DNA from: Lachnospiraceae bacterium | GTDB taxonomy: Bacteria > Bacillota > Clostridia > Lachnospirales > Lachnospiraceae | Length of the DNA stretch: 10,855 nucleotides | NCBI GenBank assembly: GCA_021202715.1 | Contig: JAJQCL010000214.1 | Location: 2,708-13,562, forward strand | Reading direction: 5' to 3' | In this document: positions 10,001 to 10,855 of the stretch, piece by piece | Layout: each line of letters starts with the position of its first letter | Numbering within the stretch: the stretch's first letter is position 1 | Program-made: the position numbers and the translations under genes | Notes under the pieces: model-generated | Seen by the model: only the letters and a program-made list of their open reading frames with translations | Databases searched by the model: none | What the model was told of the DNA's origin: nothing

Positions 10001-10726
10001 ACGGCCAATACCGTGTCGGCAACATGGAGCCCGAAGACAGCGGATACCCGCCGCAGTGGAGAGACACTCTATCTGGTGGCGACGCTGACGGATGGTAATG
10101 GAAACGCGGTGACAGTGCCCTATGACGCTGTGGCCACACTGGGAAGCACAACAGGAACGTGGATTGCCGGAGATACCGTCCTCTTTGCCCTGACAGGAGA
10201 CCCGGAGAGTGAACAAACCTACACGAATCTTGCCTACAGCTTCGAGGGTCTTGAGGAGGGAACTTATCAGATCACCTGGAGCCTGGCGGTGGCTGCGAGT
10301 GCGCCGAATGTATTGGGAGGCATCGTGGCGACAGCCGGTGTAGTGAGTTATACCGCGGAGGCGGAGACTGCACCCAGCCTGGCGGCGACCATCACGCAGA
10401 TCGATGGCGTGAGCGTGGACGGCGACAGCGCTGACAGCCGCGTACTCAGTGAGGGTACTCATACGGTGACGTTCAGGCTGACCGACATCAGCCTGCCGAC
10501 CGGCGGGACACTGCAGGTCCGGGTCGAGAAGCAGAATACGACGCTGGCGGCCTTTGAGGCAGAGGATGACACGACAGAGACAGTGGCTGTTTCCGGTGCG
10601 AGTGCCACTGCGGAGATAACTCTCAGTGACCTTACCGCCGGTACCTACCGCATACGTTTCTCGATGTATGGATTTGCAGAGGGAACCAAATACGCAGATG
10701 TCTACTTCACCTTCGTGGTAGAGTAG
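2..10726 (+). CDS. Giant modular adhesin-like surface protein with beta-helix blocks and InlB-type B-repeats, 5' partial
   Basis: The frame is open from the first complete codon at 2 to TAG at 10724. The GTG at 44 is not the real start: the 14 codons before it are open, continue the same beta-strand pattern (FNITNSDVHVGRI), and carry no Shine-Dalgarno sequence. At least 3,574 residues are present; the N-terminus and any signal peptide are missing. Composition is Thr/Ser/Gly/Asp/Glu-rich with few Lys, Arg or Cys, typical of extracellular proteins of Gram-positive bacteria. Layout, numbering from the GTG at 44: beta-helix (to about 349), divergent B-repeat (about 459-562), beta-helix (563-1259), six B-repeats (1260-2062), unrecognised part (2063-2243), worn B-repeat and MP domain (2244-2451), beta-helix (2452-3025), B-repeat-like unit (3026-3146), C-terminal beta-sandwich units (to 3560). 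No enzyme active site is recognised. Adhesion or surface display is inferred from the domain types. No LPXTG, membrane helix or dockerin is seen at the C-terminus. The CDS itself is near certain; the role is tentative. Confidence 0.95.
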   Translation, partial: YYGYHFNITNSDVHVGRIRSLTYSQSYWSGNTSVTIEGDYYGSHVIFEDSTSVTVGGSMFGGYFYMRSSGNLIVKGAVLSYLREMSGTGTVAANVISVDSSATYSGGTIIANQLTNCLYSSVSAATVKDQRYTDFTFSSTSSTAVSDYGSLTPFITYATSSSTVTTYTFSGSSLWLFGYVPDTVDGHYDMTVSVMDGSSNPLNAIITALEAGDLTDSVLEQQMEDTDSEAECVMIGSPAYDSTRRTVSVSGSAIRAAGNLTFWNDTEITAGTVTAGGSLLCMRDMTISGGAVTADAIGNVYTNTVTDAENNVRWCETIIDGVTVTADLVGAPTDRNDSWTPRSTVVLQNGGSVTSHKEVSVTFVQDIYINYVYDTSIFSVSNDRPQTLRFTGSSLESMSLVDDSLEALASVSVAAPTVIADKSEGSWHFESLTGPVTASFRADGTVLDKEGEAAEDESAYQDKELLVLYAVQDENTLTVVEGSEYVNSTFTVGDGSRTFNASYAAEVSSGSTVTLTLTEAAVTAGMADNKFVVWYYTGSEENDNLVLHSVETEVAEGSISFEMPYTATEVYVTNELTLYLNLYEIQFTSTGFNVELGDSPREDACFTYAGNLRITQSNIDSTTTPHTNYSVSYPVKAVVDGETESTASDTVSQYVTNNHMVFAAGSGSTGRTVTFESVIQRSETTDPGIDVADGEDITLTIDGAVQLGNINIDSGTVSIVGANKDEDKDILHIARIWTEWDFVSSTLIGNSSGTSTANIDMRDLTLYVGNRMTFAYTMGGMVTLTDCFVNAKNWVYYSVFAMYADQVTFDKTSVYIGYGSDTDRTNNFCFFRSCNNVTVKNDSSVEYYLTGSGSGDYSSSFYSGVTGTMTIENSKVTTKYATDANNSGSQLLTWSALPTKVVVSGDSVLTVDQRLMLKALEVTDDASVVVKNDDADSYLFCQDVTVNTTGTVSADYIVISGFVYATDSFVSDNSFMSSTSSYVTSGSFSLQNGTVEAKFVGGDLDATIAVSGGTLNADTVGTYGALFGYTRYVPKRNGEKWAYTLEQIPESAAVTISGGTVNISDYLGGMNSTVSVTGGKVKLADGAVLGITDEDLETLMTSYSEAGEEMGTSCTVSITGGTVEATGTNGTASILADYGSVYIGGDCEGVSVYDLTAENGEITIESVSGVYTNPYRGTDKDHNQVGIYVSHLLEAQEILIQAGAVVWAAEAYANVEDGDQGSLTVVADVEDGQANSGYLYTEQYGSGGAGETTVETVQDSESVTHIYGTQVSTITYYLNDDETDPATNDGNPTSYTLGQTNSDGSLTVTLVEPEREHYQFTGWYDNEECEGDPVGLSLSTSSAINYTLYAGWEPETVTFTITVTADDSYDLEEETEGKAGTLSADKTSFTFTQTVTVAYRDAIIGDGDGHIVLSNFDLNSYAIRQLKVDDTDYSGEVGVISDSTVVTKDLVEEYLDTDTINLTAVLVTKKSVKITLDLNQNEYGRPTTTAFESSLTEAEKTESTYLYTYVDINANILTADGFYTGTLQADGSVTGKALIGATATGYDFLGWFDEDDSQLTADFTVTQNGSSTFYAKWSPKTYTVSFDANGGSAVTASSSVEPTATDPDAMTGTVVYDTEIDGGIAWSATETEQSLPTAWKSGYVFLGWSTDPNGDENSILAEDAELNAETLESALNTEAGTDETALTLYAVYRKVQITYITAGGTWQNGWSGETYTDTDPDTSLGYSAPLAAYQYEESTETYAFISTTATEFSTNGDNYNDGDYRETIQYKGYTFTGWYLTDAETGEVSETDAVTSTPLYSDITVTAGWTANSYSLNLYAYEEGENDTFNSFTYGGTQPVTGYVTVGKEITESNAGSWPDRSDWYAASNSATSGDDDAKRYLLGFTFDAFEPGDSLAEEGTDGYTAYNAYGTKVTELVNNNTLFTREETGADGTTSGSIFYLPDGSVYGSSHASDESDVPDYPNGSTIDMYAVYREVSLVFIEYYTDQDNQVQETVMSSVPWNDYYDYPSDYETDGWQKLVEDQGYTLISWKIGGTDETLPDYGSDTYGEESLRQQYKDAAAATGAMDIKVYTYYVAQVTVEDEQWLTSNTNPRDSENLYSQESVEYIIPGSMKSGTLNYKIAYTETTDGTADTELKLVTWDDLKDYLYETSWGSGNTANNTVAIKLELLAQDETTGEWEAVDLSNGSGVYETWLKESGSIGNVTVVSGWKLRLTMYHSGVISESLTDLYDLTFTYANNEEQYIKFENLYLDLEPSVWDVNYVLNLPNDARITWPESGFVEETTYRTVSTEYGADLWDASCLPAVAGYEASAVWTVTSGASETTVAMGNPFTLTVSAESAGAVTLEVTWTKKSYTLSADEDVLQKDSADWWKVSYGDEALNRTFLQWLTGQAASAAVPYLTTVVFSNDDAAAKAENILLTLTYEDESTETVRLDEYEEVTYDSTEGTYTFLMPAASVHASYSDTVTLYLEGGNITIEEDGYTYNGEYHTWSGSYIILMDAENNLVNEDGVTETSNTLTLEGDLSGRSIALGNLSITSDDSIVLTEGSTAELTLGYNGTASTIDAQNILVPAGADLTMNLADDVDTGTLNLSPSSGYAAIGGSSESETATSGAQSGTITLNDLTVNLTLSAGNASGIGSGDQSSGGGEITLTDCVITVTEAREGATSYTGVWIGGNGVSSVTLDGTQVALGADSTLSADLQTYTLYADEIAIINESSIGTESAPVRSPIYAEDELTITDSTVYQNIQNVQTYPVVAIGTSADGSMTISGSTVDAEVRYPADGLYTGTLYIEDAASDVVIAGTQILETNNGNIAITDEKVIQGSSSHDHDGSYLIINSYADDGTADSAALTVTSIADSKTITTAEVTLTNVDIDADTTIILDGDLTITGKVDIASGVTLTVDAAAVNDQEEYLYGVTLESSATVTDNSGTYAQEGGSLASYMTDGIICDQLDIELTDVTTTAANLIAHNLTLDGGSVTATNGQVGSQGVGGVTTVSITNGTEITAATIGALGAQSSTFTFVVFTDEENDIKNLTGTLVRDWYRLTYVIADEYDTSNLPTVLRTTQIVADGSITATTVLDGVPDNPTPRSGFSTWYVINPGADETLGTADDISVALQETSTPSGFAYITQLNPTTVDYSNWTETTNSDDGTKTLKILAAMNISGTALIQEERQLSDTFDDTVTATSVSVPADGAWTAKFTVSGSVIAGSGYQLSLTKAFPAGTELTLAVLSASDNIVRFYHYTTTGDETTIALSWFQKMGGTESPTSYLMAGTAGATLADSFMIAADFSQAGSITASDYSDVSVQLQLIDDDSDVTGAAVSYSLYDAPTASVTAVGTANTVSATWSPKTADTRRSGETLYLVATLTDGNGNAVTVPYDAVATLGSTTGTWIAGDTVLFALTGDPESEQTYTNLAYSFEGLEEGTYQITWSLAVAASAPNVLGGIVATAGVVSYTAEAETAPSLAATITQIDGVSVDGDSADSRVLSEGTHTVTFRLTDISLPTGGTLQVRVEKQNTTLAAFEAEDDTTETVAVSGASATAEITLSDLTAGTYRIRFSMYGFAEGTKYADVYFTFVVE
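1091..1729 (+). other. Linker plus divergent InlB B-repeat (MP-type) domain, copy 1
   Basis: Residues about 350-458 form a linker with no clear family; it ends in ELLVLYAVQDENTLTV, which resembles the closing strand of a B-repeat. Residues about 459-562 fit the divergent InlB B-repeat pattern. An opening strand (ENTLTVVEG) is followed by a Gly/Ser-Val-Thr-Leu strand (GSTVTLTL), a strand in the place of the usual 'GYxFxxW' (KFVVWYY), and a closing strand SISFEMPYTATEVYVT. The 'F-x-MP-x-x-V-x-V' ending is typical of the family (Pfam Flg_new_2-like). The domain runs straight into beta-helix block 2 at the TLYL strand (1730), an arrangement repeated at 7061-7397. Confidence 0.5.
1730..3820 (+). 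other. Beta-helix-like block 2, about 700 residues
   Basis: The block starts at the TLYLNL strand (residue 563) directly after the MP-type domain and ends just before the first clear B-repeat. It includes LTIDGAVQLGNINID (about 685-699), a row of single-coil strands such as ANIDMRDLTLYVGNRM, MVTLTDCFVNAK and QVTFDKTSVYIGYG, and then the 'SGG-TV' coils at residues about 994-1110. Its order of motifs overlaps with block 1 (a RSxxN-hydrophobic-VK coil, then GTVxAx). The segment 2221-2640 is clearly more A+T-rich than its surroundings and uses AGA for Arg. A surface-binding or spacer role is inferred from the fold class. Confidence 0.55.
3020..3385 (+). repeat. Degenerate beta-helix coil repeats with 'V/I-S/T-GG-x-V/L' signature
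   Basis: Four coils share the signature: IAVSGGTLNAD (about residues 994-1004), VTISGGTVNIS (about 1040-1050), VSVTGGKVKLAD (about 1060-1071) and VSITGGTVEATG (about 1102-1113). A fifth, DMTISGGAVTAD, sits far upstream in block 1 (DNA about 851-886). At DNA level the core is tccggcgg or accggcgg followed by acggtg or a close variant. The signature marks the turn between successive strands of a right-handed beta-helix. Spacing between copies is irregular (about 46, 20 and 42 residues), so loops of different length are inserted between coils. Confidence 0.6.
3821..6229 (+). repeat. Six consecutive InlB-type B-repeats (Listeria-Bacteroides repeat / Flg_new type)
   Basis: Six units follow each other, each opening with a strand such as ITYYLND, VKITLDLNQ, YTVSFDANGGS, VQITYITAGGTW, YSLNLYAYEEG or VSLVFIEYYT. 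Most have a central Gly-Trp strand: FTGWYDNEE (W1309), FLGWFDED (W1537), FLGWSTDPNG, FTGWYLTD (W1764). The fifth and sixth have LLGF and LISW instead. They close with LYAGW, FYAKW, LYAVYR, VTAGW, MYAVYR and VYTYYV. Boundaries (DNA) are roughly 3821-4063, 4415-4738, 4745-5083, 5084-5431, 5441-5929 and 5930-6229; 4064-4414 is a less clear beta-rich spacer. Canonical units are about 65-75 residues; these are 81 to 163, so they carry large insertions. The family occurs in surface adhesins of Gram-positive bacteria and Bacteroidetes. The ubiquitin-like fold is family knowledge; the ligand is unknown. Confidence 0.8.
6230..6772 (+). other. Unrecognised beta-rich segment between B-repeats
   Basis: About 180 residues (2063-2243) match no family I recognise. 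The segment has strands with conserved-looking aromatics (EYIIPGSMKSGTLNYKIAY, VTVVSGWKLRLTMYHSG, DLYDLTFTYANNEEQYIKF) and a hydrophilic stretch, LVTWDDLKDYLYET, that could be a short helix. It contains none of the GW, MP or SGG signatures of the neighbouring modules. It may be an inserted binding domain or a very diverged B-repeat. The call rests on absence of known patterns, so confidence concerns its distinctness only. Confidence 0.35.
6773..7396 (+). repeat. Worn B-repeat plus divergent MP-type B-repeat, copy 2
   Basis: Residues 2244-2338 open with WDVNYVLNLPNDARITW and end with LEVTWTKKSYTL, the usual 'V-x-W-x-x-K-x-Y' junction of B-repeats. The central GW strand is replaced by GYEASAVWTV. 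Residues 2340-2451 follow with opening YTLSADEDV, a LLTLTYEDES strand and the closing strand TYTFLMPAASVHASY. From the Met of 'MP' (2438) to the Thr of the following TLYL strand (2452) is 14 residues. The first copy has exactly the same distance (549 to 563). The segment leads straight into beta-helix block 3. Confidence 0.5.
7397..9118 (+). other. Beta-helix-like block 3, about 570 residues
   Basis: The block begins with TLYLEGGNITIEEDGY (residue 2452) and contains LTLEGDLSGRSIALGNLSI, which parallels LTIDGAVQLGNINI at the same relative place in block 2. It then carries the IG-type repeats (2583 onward), further coils such as SMTISGSTVDAEV and TTIILDGDLTITGKVDIASGVTLTV, and ends in LTLDGGSVTATNGQVG and ITAATIGALGAQ. 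Short strands with Gly/Asp/Asn turns and 'GxVT' or 'GTxI' signatures indicate a right-handed beta-helix. An exposed HDHDG loop lies at residues about 2811-2815; its significance is unknown. Confidence 0.55.
7790..8102 (+). repeat. Three tandem ~36-residue 'x-IG-G/S ... ITL-x-D' repeats in beta-helix block 3
   Basis: Three successive units start with AAIGGSSE, ASGIGSGD and GVWIGGNG. The Ile of each IG pair is at residues 2585, 2622 and 2658, a spacing of 37 and 36. Each is followed by Gly/Ser turns and a strand pair: GTITLNDLTVNLT, GEITLTDCVITVT and SSVTLDGTQVALG. A looser fourth unit (VVAIGTSADGSMTISGSTVDA) appears near 8258-8320. This 'GIGG...ITI' pattern recurs in beta-helix regions of large Firmicutes surface proteins. 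The DNA copies have diverged, so this is not a recent tandem expansion. Confidence 0.65.
9119..9481 (+). other. B-repeat-like unit after beta-helix block 3
   Basis: Residues 3026-3146 begin with YRLTYVIADEYD, have PRSGFSTWYVINPG (near 3072-3085) in the place of the usual 'P-x-GY-x-F-x-GW', and close with KTLKILAAMNISG, where canonical units read 'x-LYAxW'. The order matches a B-repeat but the central Gly-Trp and the closing Trp are lost. The unit is enlarged by a loop containing NPGADETLGTADD. It forms the junction between the last beta-helix and the C-terminal sandwich domains. Confidence 0.4.
9482..10057 (+). other. Beta-sandwich-like region, family not recognised
   Basis: Residues about 3147-3338 have alternating strands such as WTAKFTVSGSVI, YQLSLTKAFPAGTELTLAVL and DVSVQLQLIDDDSD. 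A central aromatic patch (IVRFYHYTTTG and IALSWFQKMGG) could be a ligand-facing surface. No known signature was found. The segment has no cell-wall sorting motif or membrane helix, and it passes directly into the two Ig-like units that end the protein. Confidence 0.35.
10058..10723 (+). repeat. Two tandem C-terminal Ig-like units ending in 'GTYxIxW/F' strands
   Basis: Unit A begins at GETLYLVATLTDGNG (residue 3339) and has FEGLEEGTYQITWSLA (GTY at 3406). Unit B begins at EGTHTVTFRLTDIS (3470) and has LSDLTAGTYRIRFSMYG (GTY at 3533). The distances from opening strand to GTY are 67 and 63 residues, so the two are probably duplicates. The pattern of hydrophobic strands with 'L-x-x-GTY-x-I-x-F' fits an Ig or carboxypeptidase-regulatory-like sandwich. 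The chain ends at YADVYFTFVVE with no LPXTG, hydrophobic helix or basic tail. These units could be a terminal secretion, anchoring or stalk domain; that is inference. Confidence 0.5.
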
Positions 10727-10747
10727 AGGCATCGAAAGACAGAAAGA

Positions 10748-10775
10748 GGGGGGCGGCCCCAAAGGGGCGCCCCCC
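10748..10775 (+). terminator. Strong GC hairpin 21 bases after the stop, possible terminator
   Basis: The left arm at 10748-10754 (GGGGGGC) pairs with 10769-10775 (GCCCCCC), and 10756-10760 (GCCCC) pairs with 10764-10768 (GGGGC). This gives 12 base pairs with one bulged G at 10755 and an AAA loop. The position right after the stop argues for a 3'-end role. On the + strand it is followed by ATT and ten A (10779-10788); TTTT appears only at 10791-10794. On the - strand the hairpin is followed by TCTTTCTGTCTTTC, moderately T-rich. It is therefore not a textbook + strand intrinsic terminator and could serve either strand. Confidence 0.6.
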
Positions 10776-10855
10776 ATTAAAAAAAAAAGATTTTAAAAAT
10801 TTTAATACCCCCCACACCACCCGGCCGGATTAGTTGAAGAGGAAAAATAGTAAAT
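10776..10855. other. AT-rich intergenic tail with possible start of a next gene's leader
   Basis: After the hairpin come A10 (10779-10788), TTTTAAAAATTTT (10791-10803), a C6 tract (10808-10813) and the palindrome CCGGCCGG (10821-10828). The last bases contain AGAGGA (10838-10843), which could be a Shine-Dalgarno sequence for a + strand gene starting at or just beyond the right edge. No start codon at suitable spacing is inside the window, so no gene is called. No promoter could be identified with confidence. Confidence 0.3.

Noticed and set aside
9632..10777. 381-codon antisense open frame starting in the hairpin
   Set aside because: Its first residues would be encoded by the GC hairpin itself, it has no ribosome site, and the rest is antisense to well-patterned beta strands.
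10821..10828. CCGGCCGG palindrome as an operator or attachment site
   Set aside because: Eight bases with no loop or flanking symmetry can arise by chance, and no partner repeat was seen.

Overview
The window is almost entirely one giant open reading frame on the + strand. It is already open at the left edge (first complete codon at position 2) and ends at a TAG stop at 10724-10726. At least 3,574 residues are present; the true start, and any signal peptide, lie upstream of the window. No second gene, RNA gene, mobile element or CRISPR array can be supported. The many long antisense frames are shadows of this one biased reading frame.

The protein reads as a modular, secreted or surface-exposed, adhesin-like protein. 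It is rich in Thr, Ser, Gly, Asp and Glu, poor in Lys, Arg and Cys, with short beta-strand patterns throughout. In order it contains: a beta-helix-like block (2-1090); a linker and a divergent InlB-type B-repeat with an 'F-x-MP' strand (1091-1729); a second, larger beta-helix block (1730-3820); six consecutive B-repeat-like units of the Listeria-Bacteroides (Flg_new) type (3821-6229); a stretch I do not recognise (6230-6772); a worn B-repeat plus a second MP-type domain (6773-7396); a third beta-helix block containing a run of ~36-residue repeats (7397-9118); another B-repeat-like unit (9119-9481); and a C-terminal beta-sandwich region ending in two tandem Ig-like units (9482-10723). The junction of an MP-type B-repeat running straight into a beta-helix occurs twice with the same spacing, so the protein seems to have grown by duplication of a whole module.

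The 3' flank (10727-10855) carries a strong GC hairpin 21 bases after the stop. Unusually, it is followed by a run of ten A rather than T. An AT-rich tail follows, with a possible Shine-Dalgarno sequence at the extreme right edge, but no start codon is inside the window.

Organism: the domain mix, the size of the protein and a base composition a little above 50% G+C by eye suggest a Gram-positive anaerobe of the Clostridia, such as a gut Lachnospiraceae-like bacterium. This is inference from family knowledge, not a database match. No C-terminal LPXTG motif, membrane segment, S-layer-homology repeat or dockerin is visible, so how the protein is held at the surface is open.
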